Shown: one piece after another, positions 15,247 through 23,381 of the stretch
Position numbering within the stretch: position 1 is the first letter of the stretch
How the letters are laid out: each line of letters starts with the position of its first letter
Assembly: GCA_027491395.1 (NCBI GenBank)
Contig: JAOZFI010000053.1
Location: 1 to 35,514, forward strand
DNA length: 35,514 bases
Source of the DNA: Thermoproteota archaeon
GTDB lineage: Archaea; Korarchaeota; Korarchaeia; Korarchaeales; Korarchaeaceae
Direction: 5' to 3'
Notes under the pieces: model-generated
Told to the model about the DNA's origin: nothing
Databases searched by the model: none
What the model saw: only the letters and a program-made list of their open reading frames with translations
Position numbers and translations under genes: made by a program

Positions 15247-17466
15247 TTGCAGAAGTATAAGAAGGTTATAGAGCACCTACAGGGCCTTATGAAGGATCCC
15301 CGGAACATAAAGAACATAGGCATTATCGCGCACGTCGATCACGGCAAGACCACGCTCTCTGATAACTTGCTCTCGGCCGCTGGAATGATCAGTGACAAGA
15401 TGGCAGGTGAGATGCGAGCGCTAGACTATCACGAGATAGAGCAAGCTAGGGGTATAACTATAAAGGCAGCCAACATCTCTCTCTACTATCAGAAGGACGG
15501 CAGGGAGTACGCGATAAACTTGGTGGATACACCGGGCCACATAGACTTCACCGGTCATGTGACACGGTCCCTTAGGGTCATAGACGGCGCTATAGTCGTG
15601 GTAGATGCAGTGGAGGAGGTCATGGTCCAGACCGAGACCGTGACGAGACAGGCGCTGGAGGAGAGGGTGAGGCCACTTCTCTTCATAAACAAAGTGGACA
15701 GGCTCATAAAGGAGCTCAAGCTGACCCCTCAGGAGGTCCAGCAGAAGATTCTCAGGATAATTAGGGAGTTTAATAATCTGATTGAGGCATACGCCGAGCC
15801 CGAGTTCAGGGAAAAGTGGAAGGTAAGGTGGGACAACGACAGCGTGGCCTTCGGTTCCGCCCTTCATGGCTGGGGTCTCACAAACTCTATAGCCGCCAAG
15901 AAGGGGGTCAAGTTCTCCGATATAATAGACTCTTACGCTGAGGATCCGGATGGAGTCATCCTGAGAAAGGAACTACCGGTCCACGAGGCTCTCCTAGACA
16001 TGGTAACCCTACACGTTCCGAGTCCCACTGAGGCCCAGCCCTACAGGATAGACAGGCTGTGGAAGGATCAGCATGACGAGGAGATAGTCAGCGCCCTGAA
16101 GTCGTGTGACCCCAACGGTCCCCTCATCGTTGGAGTCAATGCCGTCAGGGTGGATCCCCATGCAGGTGTGGTCGTTACTGGAAGGGTCTTCAGCGGTACT
16201 CTCAGAGAAGGAGAGGAGGTTTACCTGCTCAACGCGAAGAAGAAACAGAAAATCCAGCAGACAAGCATCTACATGGGCCCATACAGGCTCAGAATGGAGG
16301 AGATTCCAGCTGGTAACATAGCGGCTGTCCTAGGACTCACCTCGGCTAGCTCGGGAGAGACCGTGATATCTCCTGAGATAAAGGAGAGGGTACAGCAGGG
16401 GTTCGAGGCCATAAGGTACGTGACCGAGCCCGTGGTTACCGTGGCAGTTGAGGCCAAGAACCCGCAGGACCTCCCCAAGCTCATAGACACCCTGAGAAAG
16501 CTCACACTCCAAGATCCTAACTTGGTGATGATTCACAATCAGGAGACGGGAGAGATCCTCCTAAAAGGAACCGGAGAGCTTCACCTCGAGATATCCCTTT
16601 ACGAGGTTAAGAAATCCGGGCTGGAATTCGAGGTCAGCGAACCCACCGTGGTCTACAGGGAGAGCGTCAAGGGACAGAGTGATGTCGTGCTGGCCAAGTC
16701 TCCCAACAAGCTGAACAGGCTCTGGGTCACCGCTTCACCCCTCGACGAGAAAGTAGTTAACCTCATCCGCGAGAGGAAGGTCAACGAGAGAATGGACAGC
16801 AGGAGCGTGGCCAAGATACTCAGGGAAGAGGGAGGAATGGAAACTGACGATGCTAGGAATATCTGGAAGATAGACGAGGAGAACTACAACCTCTTCATAA
16901 ACAGGACAGTAGGGGTGCAGAGGCTGGACGAGGTCAGGGAGATCTTAAAGCAGGGCTTCATGTGGGTCATGAGAGAGGGGCCTCTAGCTGGAGAGCCCGT
17001 GATGGGCGTGGCCATAAGGCTGGTCAACGCCATGATACACGAAGACCCAGCCCACAGGGGTCCGGCACAGCTCACCCCTGCCATAAGGAGGGCCATATTC
17101 GGTGCCATGCTGAGCGCCGATCCAGTGTTACTCGAACCGATCTATGAGATACAAGTCTCCACACCACCCGAACTGATAGGGTCGGTGATATCTCTCATAT
17201 CCCAAAAGAGGGGCAAGGTAATTGGAGTGGAGGAAAGAGGTAGGGTAAGCGTTGTGAAAGGCTATATACCGGTCAGGGAGACTCTTGGAGGCTTCAGCAA
17301 CGAGATGAGGAGCGTCACCAGCGGTAGAGCCTTCTGGCAGACCAAGTTCTCTCACTGGGAGCCCTTACCCAAGAGCCTGATGGAGCAGGTCATCTTGGAG
17401 ATAAGGAGAAGGAAGGGCATGAAAGAGGAGATACCTAAAGCGGAGGAGTACATGGATACCCTCTAA
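15247..17466 (+). CDS. fusA: translation elongation factor 2
   Basis: Archaeal EF-2, the GTPase that moves tRNA and mRNA through the ribosome after each peptide bond. The 739-aa protein has all five domains. G1 is AHVDHGKTT (28-36), the switch-2 motif DTPGH is near 94-98, and NKVD is near 148. Domain III-V motifs GTGELHLE and the C-terminal GGFSNEMRSVTSGRA are intact. The domain IV tip, which normally reads DAIHRGPAQ in archaea and carries the diphthamide His, reads DPAHRGPAQ: the His (about residue 603) stays but the two residues before it differ. This suggests loss of the diphthamide modification, as reported for Korarchaeota. The TTG start is set by AGGTGAT. It appears to be a single-gene transcript. 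Confidence 0.97.
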   Translation: MQKYKKVIEHLQGLMKDPRNIKNIGIIAHVDHGKTTLSDNLLSAAGMISDKMAGEMRALDYHEIEQARGITIKAANISLYYQKDGREYAINLVDTPGHIDFTGHVTRSLRVIDGAIVVVDAVEEVMVQTETVTRQALEERVRPLLFINKVDRLIKELKLTPQEVQQKILRIIREFNNLIEAYAEPEFREKWKVRWDNDSVAFGSALHGWGLTNSIAAKKGVKFSDIIDSYAEDPDGVILRKELPVHEALLDMVTLHVPSPTEAQPYRIDRLWKDQHDEEIVSALKSCDPNGPLIVGVNAVRVDPHAGVVVTGRVFSGTLREGEEVYLLNAKKKQKIQQTSIYMGPYRLRMEEIPAGNIAAVLGLTSASSGETVISPEIKERVQQGFEAIRYVTEPVVTVAVEAKNPQDLPKLIDTLRKLTLQDPNLVMIHNQETGEILLKGTGELHLEISLYEVKKSGLEFEVSEPTVVYRESVKGQSDVVLAKSPNKLNRLWVTASPLDEKVVNLIRERKVNERMDSRSVAKILREEGGMETDDARNIWKIDEENYNLFINRTVGVQRLDEVREILKQGFMWVMREGPLAGEPVMGVAIRLVNAMIHEDPAHRGPAQLTPAIRRAIFGAMLSADPVLLEPIYEIQVSTPPELIGSVISLISQKRGKVIGVEERGRVSVVKGYIPVRETLGGFSNEMRSVTSGRAFWQTKFSHWEPLPKSLMEQVILEIRRRKGMKEEIPKAEEYMDTL

Positions 17467-17512
17467 GCTTTTCCCTCTTTCTCTCTGAGAGCCACATCCC
17501 GACTTTATCTTT

Positions 17513-18109
17513 TTATGAGTCCCTGAGCTTACTAACCCTTCTTAGGAAAATGAACGCCCTCTCCAAAGCGGTCAGATAGTTGAGTAAGGCCATGGCTAGC
17601 AAACCCACCCTGACTTGGTTCAAAGCGCAGAAGAGCGCAGCTAGGAGCACCCTCTCAGCCCTCCCGGTCAGACTGTACTGGGTTCCGGTGACCCTCAAAG
17701 ACTCCGCCTTGGCCCTTATGTAGCTCACTAACATGGAGGAATGAATAGCAAGTGCCGCCAAGAGGAGATCCCCGGAGTATATCCCCATACCTAGGAGTAG
17801 GATGCCGTCTTCTATCCTATCAACCACCGAGTCTAGAAAGGACCCTAGCACGCCCGCCTGACCCATCCTTCTAGCTACAGCTCCATCTAATGCATCGGAG
17901 AAACCGGCTAGGATAATCAGTACGGCTGCTCCCACGTAATTCCCCACGTACAGGTAGAAGAAGGACGCCATAGTTAGGAATAAACCGAAAAAAGTTACTG
18001 TGTTGGCTGTAAATCCCATAGAAACCAACCAACCGGCAATCCTGTCCATGAATCCGGAGACGTGGTCCCTAAGCATCTCTAGCATTTTATGACACCTTTT
18101 TTCCAACAC
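17513..18109 (-). CDS. CDP-alcohol phosphotransferase, probable archaetidylinositol phosphate synthase
   Basis: A membrane enzyme that moves an archaetidyl (CDP-archaeol) group onto an alcohol such as inositol phosphate to make polar ether lipids. The family motif D-x2-D-G-x2-A-R-x8-G-x3-D-x3-D is complete: D72, D75, G76, A79, R80, G89, D93 and D97. About six transmembrane segments follow the usual pattern. The closest functional match is archaetidylinositol phosphate synthase, but other head groups are possible. The longest frame starts with TTG at 18109; the ATG at 18085 has AGGTG seven bases before it and is more likely, giving 190 aa. It is convergent with EF-2 and divergent from trmJ. 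With egsA it provides a second ether-lipid gene in the window, although the two are not linked. Confidence 0.87.
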   Translation of the reverse strand: MLEKRCHKMLEMLRDHVSGFMDRIAGWLVSMGFTANTVTFFGLFLTMASFFYLYVGNYVGAAVLIILAGFSDALDGAVARRMGQAGVLGSFLDSVVDRIEDGILLLGMGIYSGDLLLAALAIHSSMLVSYIRAKAESLRVTGTQYSLTGRAERVLLAALFCALNQVRVGLLAMALLNYLTALERAFIFLRRVSKLRDS

Positions 18110-18152
18110 CGAACCAGCGATCTTTTTTTATCTTTATCTGAGGAAATTCTAG

Positions 18153-18866
18153 ATGCCAGATCTCGTGCTCATACTGGTGGAGCCGGAGAAGGCGGATAAT
18201 GTGGGGATGATAGCTAGGGCGATGAAGAACTTCGGCTTCAGGAGGCTCAGGATAGTGAGACCTATGTTCGAGTCCTTCGACAGGGCTTTAGCTGCGGCGA
18301 TGCACGCAAAGGATGTTGTGAACGATGCAGAAATACTAACTACGCTGGAGGAGGCCAGAGAGGGGATAGACCTCCTGATAGGGACAACGGCTAGGGTGAG
18401 CAGGTACTCATTGGACAGGAGGGCCATCCCGATAAGGGACCTCCTGAAGGAGCTGAGTTGGGACGCGACCTATGGCTTAGTGATGGGTAGGGAATCGGTG
18501 GGGCTCACGACTGAAGAGTTGGCCTTCTGCGATGTAGTCACCACCATTCCATCGAGCGAGGAATACCCGGCCCTTAACTTGGCCAACGCTACGGCCATAT
18601 TCCTCTACGAATTCTTCTTGTCGTTTAAAGACCCAACCCGCTTCCAAGAAAAGCCCGTCCCCCGTGAGGTAAGGGAGCTGATGGTTAACTATATAAGGGA
18701 CATTGTGAATGCCATCGAGCTGGCGGACCACAAGAGGGAGAGGGTCGTCCCCCTCGTCAGGAGGATAGTGGAGAGGACCTTCCCCTGTGGTATGTCCGCC
18801 GGTGAGGCCACCTACCTAGTAGGGATTATAAAGGCCGTTAGGGACAAGTTGATGAAGGTGAGGTAG
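18153..18866 (+). CDS. trmJ: SPOUT-class tRNA 2'-O-methyltransferase TrmJ
   Basis: A SpoU-family RNA 2'-O-ribose methyltransferase of 237 aa with the trefoil-knot fold. Motif 1 is EPEKADNVGMIARAMKNFGF (ending near residue 29), motif 2 is GLVMGRESVGLT and motif 3 is YPALNLANATAIFLYE. This order and the N-terminal PEKADN stretch match archaeal TrmJ, which methylates C32 of tRNA. A C-terminal helical extension of about 75 residues is typical. The ATG is preceded by GAGG with a 9-nt spacing. It is the first gene of a six-gene translation and RNA operon, and only 1 bp separates it from the L10e gene. Confidence 0.9.
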   Translation: MPDLVLILVEPEKADNVGMIARAMKNFGFRRLRIVRPMFESFDRALAAAMHAKDVVNDAEILTTLEEAREGIDLLIGTTARVSRYSLDRRAIPIRDLLKELSWDATYGLVMGRESVGLTTEELAFCDVVTTIPSSEEYPALNLANATAIFLYEFFLSFKDPTRFQEKPVPREVRELMVNYIRDIVNAIELADHKRERVVPLVRRIVERTFPCGMSAGEATYLVGIIKAVRDKLMKVR

Positions 18867-18867
18867 T

Positions 18868-19389
18868 ATGTCCCTTAGACCGGCGAGGAACTATAGGGCG
18901 CTGCAGAGGCCCTACACTCGGAAGGAGTACATAAAGAGCATACCCTACAGCAAGATCAACAAGTTCGATCACGGCAATGTGCACGGGGATTTCGACTACG
19001 AGGTGAGGCTCGTAGCGGATGCTAGCTTCCAGGTCAGAAGCAACGCTCTAGAGGCCGCGAGGATGACCATCTTAGCCCAGCTCAGGAAGAGGACCCCATC
19101 GGACGAGTATTACTTCTTCAAGATAGTCCCCTATCCCCATCACATACTCAGGAAGCACGCAATGGCCGGTGTCCACAAGGCGGAGAGGCTTCAGAAGGGT
19201 ATGAGGCTGGCTTTCGGTAAGCCCGACGGCAGAGCGGCTCAGATAAGGAGGGGAGACACCATTCTGTTCATAAGGGTAAAGGAGGAGCACCTAGACGTGG
19301 CCAAGTACTGCGTCAAGCTGGCGAAGCTCAAGATCCCCCACATGACCAAGGTGGAAGTGGTCAAGCTAGATGGAAAGGCCGAGGGATAA
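18868..19389 (+). CDS. rpl10e: 50S ribosomal protein L10e (uL16)
   Basis: The large-subunit protein uL16, called L10e in archaea, sits near the A-site and peptidyl transferase centre. At 173 aa it has the usual length. Recognisable parts are the N-terminal RPARNYRALQRPYTRKEYI, the PYPHHILRKHAMAG loop, and GMRLAFGKPDGRAAQIRRG. The start ATG is preceded by AGGTGAGG. The 3' end overlaps the methylase gene by 20 bp. Position in an operon with trmJ, a METTL5-like methylase, csl4 and rpoL suggests growth-linked co-expression. Confidence 0.97.
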   Translation: MSLRPARNYRALQRPYTRKEYIKSIPYSKINKFDHGNVHGDFDYEVRLVADASFQVRSNALEAARMTILAQLRKRTPSDEYYFFKIVPYPHHILRKHAMAGVHKAERLQKGMRLAFGKPDGRAAQIRRGDTILFIRVKEEHLDVAKYCVKLAKLKIPHMTKVEVVKLDGKAEG

Positions 19390-19990
19390 GAAGGAGCTGG
19401 AGATAGTCCTTCAGGGGCTCAAAGACCTGAAAAACCCCAAGCCGGAGCTGGAACAACACTCCACTCCTCCGAACCTCGCCTCCTCTTTGATCCATTTGGC
19501 ATACCTCATGGGCGATTTGGAGGGATCGAGGGTCGCGGATCTCGGGTGCGGTAACGGAATCTTGGCGATAGGCTCGGTCCTGTATGGAGCATCCTATGCT
19601 ATAGGCGTGGACATAGACCCGGAGGCGGTGGAGGTAGCTAAGGAGAACGCTGGAGCGGTAGGGATTTCGGATAGGACCAAGTTCGTGGTGATGGATGTCT
19701 CAAACTTCGAGGAGAGGGTGGATGTGGTGATACAGAATCCCCCTTTCGGGGTAGTGCGCAGGCACGCGGACCTTAAGTTTTTGGATAAGGCACTCCGGAT
19801 TTCCGGGGTGGTTTACTCCATACACATGGCTGGGAACTCTAGGTTCCTAGCCGAGTACGCCTCTAAGAGGGGAGCTAGGCTGACTCACGTCGAGGGATGG
19901 CCCTTCCCCCTCAGGAGGATCTTCTACTACCACAGGAGGAGGGTTGTCAGCATACCCGTGGAGATGTTGAGGTTCGAGGTGATATCATGA
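19370..19990 (+). CDS. METTL5-like N6-adenine RNA methyltransferase
   Basis: A 206-aa class I SAM-dependent methylase. The N-terminal LEQHSTPPNLAS segment matches the family's LEQY-x-T block. SAM motif I is VADLGCGNGILA (55-66), an acidic motif GVDIDPEAVE follows, and the catalytic NPPFG is at 123-127. NPPF/NPPY marks N6-adenine or exocyclic amine methylation, and in eukaryotes METTL5 modifies 18S rRNA A1832. The archaeal target is likely the equivalent 16S rRNA adenine, an inference. The gene begins inside the L10e gene (20-bp overlap) and its TGA stop overlaps the csl4 ATG by four bases. Confidence 0.87.
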   Translation: MERPRDKKELEIVLQGLKDLKNPKPELEQHSTPPNLASSLIHLAYLMGDLEGSRVADLGCGNGILAIGSVLYGASYAIGVDIDPEAVEVAKENAGAVGISDRTKFVVMDVSNFEERVDVVIQNPPFGVVRRHADLKFLDKALRISGVVYSIHMAGNSRFLAEYASKRGARLTHVEGWPFPLRRIFYYHRRRVVSIPVEMLRFEVIS

Positions 19991-20565
19991 GGGAAAGAAG
20001 GATCGTGGTTCCCGGAGAGAGGTTGGGAGTTGTTGAGGAATTTATACCCGGAGAGGGGGTCAGGGAGGAAAGGGGCACCCTTTACTCAGTTTACTTGGGC
20101 TCCCTGCATGAGAAAGACATTAATGTGTCCGTGAGACCCTTTAAGAAACCTATACTTCCCCTCAGACCTGGGGAGATAGCTTTAGGCGAGATAAGAAATG
20201 CTGACAGGAGCGTCTACCATGTCCATCTCACCGCCCTCGTGAAGCCGAGAAGGGCGCTGCTCTCCCCTCCCGTCCAAGCGGTGATGTCCAAGAGACCTCC
20301 TAACTTGGGAGCTAGGCCCAGCGACATCGTTCTCGTTAGAATAAACTCAGTTGATAACGGCACGGTCACTGTTACGATGGGAGGGCCGCCCGACTTGGGC
20401 GTCATACTGAGCTTCTGTCCCACCTGCGGTGCTCCCTTGAGGAAGGGTGTGGGGTACACCTTGGTGTGCGAGAGATGTGGTAAGGTATATTTAGACAAGA
20501 AGATCAGTAGCAGATACGGGTGGAACCCCTTTAAGGAAGGGCTGATAAGATATGCCAAGAGGTAG
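19987..20565 (+). CDS. csl4: exosome RNA-binding subunit Csl4
   Basis: Csl4 is one of the RNA-binding cap proteins of the archaeal exosome, which degrades and trims RNA 3' ends; it also links the exosome to DnaG. The protein is 192 aa: an N-terminal domain starting VVPGERLGVVEEFIPGEG, an S1 domain (about 62-132), and a zinc ribbon with C144, C147, C161 and C164. The frame is open upstream to 19897, but the ATG at 19987 has GAGGTGAT four bases before it and makes the usual ATGA overlap with the methylase gene. The next gene overlaps its end by 14 bp. Confidence 0.93.
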   Translation: MRERRIVVPGERLGVVEEFIPGEGVREERGTLYSVYLGSLHEKDINVSVRPFKKPILPLRPGEIALGEIRNADRSVYHVHLTALVKPRRALLSPPVQAVMSKRPPNLGARPSDIVLVRINSVDNGTVTVTMGGPPDLGVILSFCPTCGAPLRKGVGYTLVCERCGKVYLDKKISSRYGWNPFKEGLIRYAKR

Positions 20566-21199
20566 CCTCTTAGACAAGAGGAGTTTTGTGCTCTCGCTCT
20601 CTCACGACGAGCTGGAAGATTTCCTTGAGTATCTGGAGAGGAGGATGGAAGGCAGGGATTACTCCTACAAGTATGTGACTGGCTCTGGGCTGAAGATAAC
20701 CCTCTTCGGCACTAGGGAGGAGAACAAGGTAGCGGAGAGCGTGGTGAGACGATCTTACAGGAACTTCAAGATAGTGAGGAATCCCGTTGGGGGGCTCTAC
20801 AGGTATCCGTCGGAGTGGTTGATGGAGCACGGTGGAGGCGTTTCAATGAGCCTCCTGACTCTCTCACTGAAGGGAGCCGGCCTCACTGCCAACTGGAAGA
20901 AGGACCTCCTCTACACGGAGCTGGAGCCTGAGGAGATGGTGGATCTTATGTCCGAACTAAGGACTCTAGTTAACGAGATAAAGTATGAGGTAAGGCAGAG
21001 GAAGGCCAGAGAGGTGGTGGTAGCAGCTGCTGTCAACGCAGGCGTATCCCCAATCGAGGCACTGGAGTTAGCTGAGGAGGAGGGCCTGCTCGAGAGGGAT
21101 GAGAGGGGGATGTGGTGGTTCAGGGCAGATCCCGAGCTCGTGATGGATACCCTGATAAGGAAGCTGTCGGAGATGGAGGTAGATGAGAATGGATGTTGA
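20552..21199 (+). CDS. DUF2067-like archaeal protein
   Basis: A 215-aa soluble protein resembling the DUF2067 family of unknown function. The layout is an N-terminal alpha/beta domain (SFVLSLSHDELEDFLEYLE, then GLKITLFGTREE), a NPVGGLYRYP turn, a helical middle with SLLTLSLKGAGLTANW, and a C-terminal helical domain with SPIEALELAEEEGLLER and a final helix. There are no catalytic motifs or Cys pairs. Overlap with csl4 (14 bp) and rpoL (17 bp at most) indicates tight co-translation. Its position between exosome and polymerase genes suggests a part in RNA metabolism, inferred from context alone. Confidence 0.65.
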   Translation: MPRGSLLDKRSFVLSLSHDELEDFLEYLERRMEGRDYSYKYVTGSGLKITLFGTREENKVAESVVRRSYRNFKIVRNPVGGLYRYPSEWLMEHGGGVSMSLLTLSLKGAGLTANWKKDLLYTELEPEEMVDLMSELRTLVNEIKYEVRQRKAREVVVAAAVNAGVSPIEALELAEEEGLLERDERGMWWFRADPELVMDTLIRKLSEMEVDENGC

Positions 21200-21485
21200 G
21201 GTGAAGGAGGTCGGGCCCAGTGAGATAAGGGTCGTGATCAGGGGTGAGACATACACCCTCCTGACCCCCATAGTTGAGGAGCTTAACGCTCGAGATGATG
21301 TGGAGTTCGCCGGTTATGATGTCCCCCATCCACTTAAGGAGGAGGGAATCATATTTCTGAGGGTCAGGGATGGTCTGGATCCTAGGAAGATCCTGAGAGA
21401 GACCGTAGAGAAGCTCATAAAAGAATATGAGGGCTTAGAAAAGAGCTTCAGGGAGGAACTAGAGAGGATAGCTACCGAAACATGA
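21189..21485 (+). CDS. rpoL: DNA-directed RNA polymerase subunit L
   Basis: RpoL is the archaeal homologue of Rpb11 and part of the alpha-like dimer with RpoD that nucleates RNA polymerase assembly. The protein is about 98 aa. Diagnostic elements are the early strands VEVKEVGPSEIRVVIRGE, LTPIVEELNARDDVEFAGYDVPHPL, and the long C-terminal helix following RKILRETVEKLIKEY. The frame has an ATG at 21183 and one at 21189; GGAGGT at 21176-21181 is too close to the first, so 21189 is preferred. It is the last gene of the operon. Its 3' end overlaps the convergent peptidase gene by 14 bp. Confidence 0.94.
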   Translation: MDVEVKEVGPSEIRVVIRGETYTLLTPIVEELNARDDVEFAGYDVPHPLKEEGIIFLRVRDGLDPRKILRETVEKLIKEYEGLEKSFREELERIATET

Positions 21486-22692
21486 GCCTAGGTATATCCA
21501 TGTAAGCCCTCACAACCTTTTTCAGGGGGCCCAAGTCTAGGTACTCGTCCTGCACGTGCGCCCTCGCTCCCGGGCCCAGTATTATAGATGGAATGCCCGC
21601 AAAGGACCAGAGTATCTCGGCATCGGTGTACCCGGTCCCGTAGGAGAGCTCCGCTTTACCCTCCATGTCTTCCACGACCTTCTTCGCGGCGTTAAGCAGT
21701 CTGCTAGCCTCCTCATTATCGGGCAACATGTAAGGTGGCCTGTTCATGCCGATCTCCTCGATATCCGCTCCGATGTCCCTGCCCAGCTCCTCGAGCCTCG
21801 GCGCCAGCTCCTGCCTCAGCTCCTCGATCACATGCTCCACCAAGCTGGAGTACCGCCTCCTCAACTTTTCTATGTCCTCCCCGTAAACTACCCTCCTGTC
21901 CACCAAGAATTCGGCCTCGTTTGGTATCTGATTTATCGCCTCACCCGCCTTGAAGACATTGATTGAGAGAGGCGGCCTTATCTCGCTGTCTAACGTCACC
22001 TTGGGTATCTTGATTGGATTGGTGTAGTCGTAACTCTCCTTGAAGGCCCTCACCACCTCCATGGCCAGATATATGGCGTTAACCGCGTAGTCTGGCCTCG
22101 ATCCGTGACCTGCTATACCCCTGACCCTGATCTTCATCCTCAACTTACCGTTGTGGCCTATCCTGATGATCAGCCTCCCGTCCTTATCTACGGAACCCTC
22201 CCCCACTATGCCCACGGCCTTCTTTCCTTGGAGGAACGTCTTAGCGAGGTGAAGAGCCCCCCTCATGTTCTCCGGGGTTTCATCGCCGCCTTCCTCCCTC
22301 ACCACGGCAGTGTATATAAGGGGAAGGTCAGTGCAGTTGGCCAGCTCCGCGTAAGCGACGGCCATGGCAGCTAATCCGCCCTTCATGTCCGAGCTGCCGA
22401 GGCCGTAGAGCTTGTCTTCCTCGATGACGGGGTCGAAAGGATCTTTGGTCCATCCTGGCTGAGGGGGGACGGTGTCCATGTGCCCGTTGTAGAGGAGGTA
22501 CAGGCGACCCTCACCGCTCATCGATATGACATTCCCGACCTCATCCCTCCGTACCATCAGTCCCTTGTCTGCCAGCCAGTCGGCTAGGAATTTGGAGATC
22601 TCTTCCTCGCTCCCTATCACACTCGGGATGCTGACTAACCTCCTAGTCAGCTCGACGGCCTCTCTGTAAAGTTCCTCATAATTCCTGCACAT
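21472..22692 (-). CDS. M20-family metallopeptidase / deacylase (ArgE/DapE-like)
   Basis: A 406-aa zinc hydrolase of the M20/ArgE/DapE/carboxypeptidase group, which removes acyl groups or C-terminal amino acids. Metal ligands and catalytic residues are in place: H71 and D73 (NGHMDTVP), D102 (SSDMKGG), E133-E134 (REEGGDE), the YTDAEILWS block and H379 (ARAHVQDEY). The dimerisation domain lies between about 185 and 300 (HNGKLRMKIRVRGIAGHGS). The sequence does not separate peptidase, acetylornithine deacetylase and succinyl-diaminopimelate desuccinylase. There are no biosynthetic neighbours. The nearby peptide-type ABC importer would fit peptide use. Confidence 0.87.
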   Translation of the reverse strand: MCRNYEELYREAVELTRRLVSIPSVIGSEEEISKFLADWLADKGLMVRRDEVGNVISMSGEGRLYLLYNGHMDTVPPQPGWTKDPFDPVIEEDKLYGLGSSDMKGGLAAMAVAYAELANCTDLPLIYTAVVREEGGDETPENMRGALHLAKTFLQGKKAVGIVGEGSVDKDGRLIIRIGHNGKLRMKIRVRGIAGHGSRPDYAVNAIYLAMEVVRAFKESYDYTNPIKIPKVTLDSEIRPPLSINVFKAGEAINQIPNEAEFLVDRRVVYGEDIEKLRRRYSSLVEHVIEELRQELAPRLEELGRDIGADIEEIGMNRPPYMLPDNEEASRLLNAAKKVVEDMEGKAELSYGTGYTDAEILWSFAGIPSIILGPGARAHVQDEYLDLGPLKKVVRAYMDIPRLMFR

Positions 22693-22797
22693 GGTATCAC
22701 TCAGGAGTCTCGGGGTCGAATAACTTAACCGCGCCGGGTGGATCTCCCATTCCCACGAGCCGCAAACTTATTGAATTTTTCATGCACTGAATACACG

Positions 22798-23037
22798 ATG
22801 CCTAAGACCATAACCCTATCAGATGACGTATACAAGGAGTTGCTCAGGATAAAGGGGAAGAGGTCATTCTCAGAGGTCATAAGGGACCTCTTAAAAGAAA
22901 GGAGAGGTAACTCTCATGTATTGCTCATGCTATTCAGCACGATGAGTAAAGAGAGATATAAGGAAATGAAGAGAGCTGTGGAAGAGTTAGAGGAGGAGTT
23001 CGAGAGATGGGGGCAGTCCTTGACACGAACATCGTGA
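22798..23037 (+). CDS. vapB: VapB-type antitoxin (DUF217-like)
   Basis: A 79-aa antitoxin of the archaeal VapB/DUF217 kind. The N-terminal KTITLSDDVYKELLRIKG is the DNA-binding strand and helix, followed by SFSEVIRDLLKERRG and an acidic C-terminal helix that would clamp the toxin. The frame extends upstream to 22738, but the ATG at 22798 matches the family start. A TATA-like stretch (AAACTTATTGAA, 22764-22775) lies about 28 bp ahead. It overlaps the vapC gene by 31 bp, the usual layout in which antitoxin precedes toxin and both autoregulate. Confidence 0.9.
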   Translation: MPKTITLSDDVYKELLRIKGKRSFSEVIRDLLKERRGNSHVLLMLFSTMSKERYKEMKRAVEELEEEFERWGQSLTRTS

Positions 23038-23381
23038 TAGAAATAGCAGCGGGAAATAAGGAGGTCCTAGATAAGGTTCTATCCATAGATATTGAGTTCT
23101 ACCTGACTACCATCAGCAGATTCGAGTTGTTTTCCGGAAATCTGACCGATAGGGAGAAGTTCTGGATAGATCAGTTGATAAGTCTTCCCCTCGACGATGA
23201 TTCCTCCGAGTTGGCGGCCATGCTATTCAAGTCCCTAAAGAAGGAGGGAAGGACTGTATCTCTGAGGGATCTCTTCATAGGAGCCATATGCATGTCCAAC
23301 GGGCTTCCTCTGATAACGTTGAATACAGACTTCCTAGCCCTTCAGTATCACGGTCTTGAACTCCACCTGCTCAGGGATTAG
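23007..23381 (+). CDS. vapC: VapC toxin, PIN-domain ribonuclease
   Basis: A 124-aa PIN-domain endoribonuclease, the toxin partner of VapB, which typically cuts tRNA or rRNA. The four acidic positions are present: D6 (VLDTN), E40 (SRFELF), D88 (LRDLFIGA) and D108 (TLNTDFL). The length is normal. Its start lies 31 bp inside vapB, implying coupled translation. The module appears intact, unlike the two MNT/HEPN loci further right. The convergent ABC ATPase gene overlaps the last 4 bp. Confidence 0.92.
   Translation: MGAVLDTNIVIEIAAGNKEVLDKVLSIDIEFYLTTISRFELFSGNLTDREKFWIDQLISLPLDDDSSELAAMLFKSLKKEGRTVSLRDLFIGAICMSNGLPLITLNTDFLALQYHGLELHLLRD

Noticed and set aside
21556-21966. 136-aa open frame opposite the M20 peptidase
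   Set aside because: Its sequence is the low-complexity mirror of the peptidase gene, with no start context.
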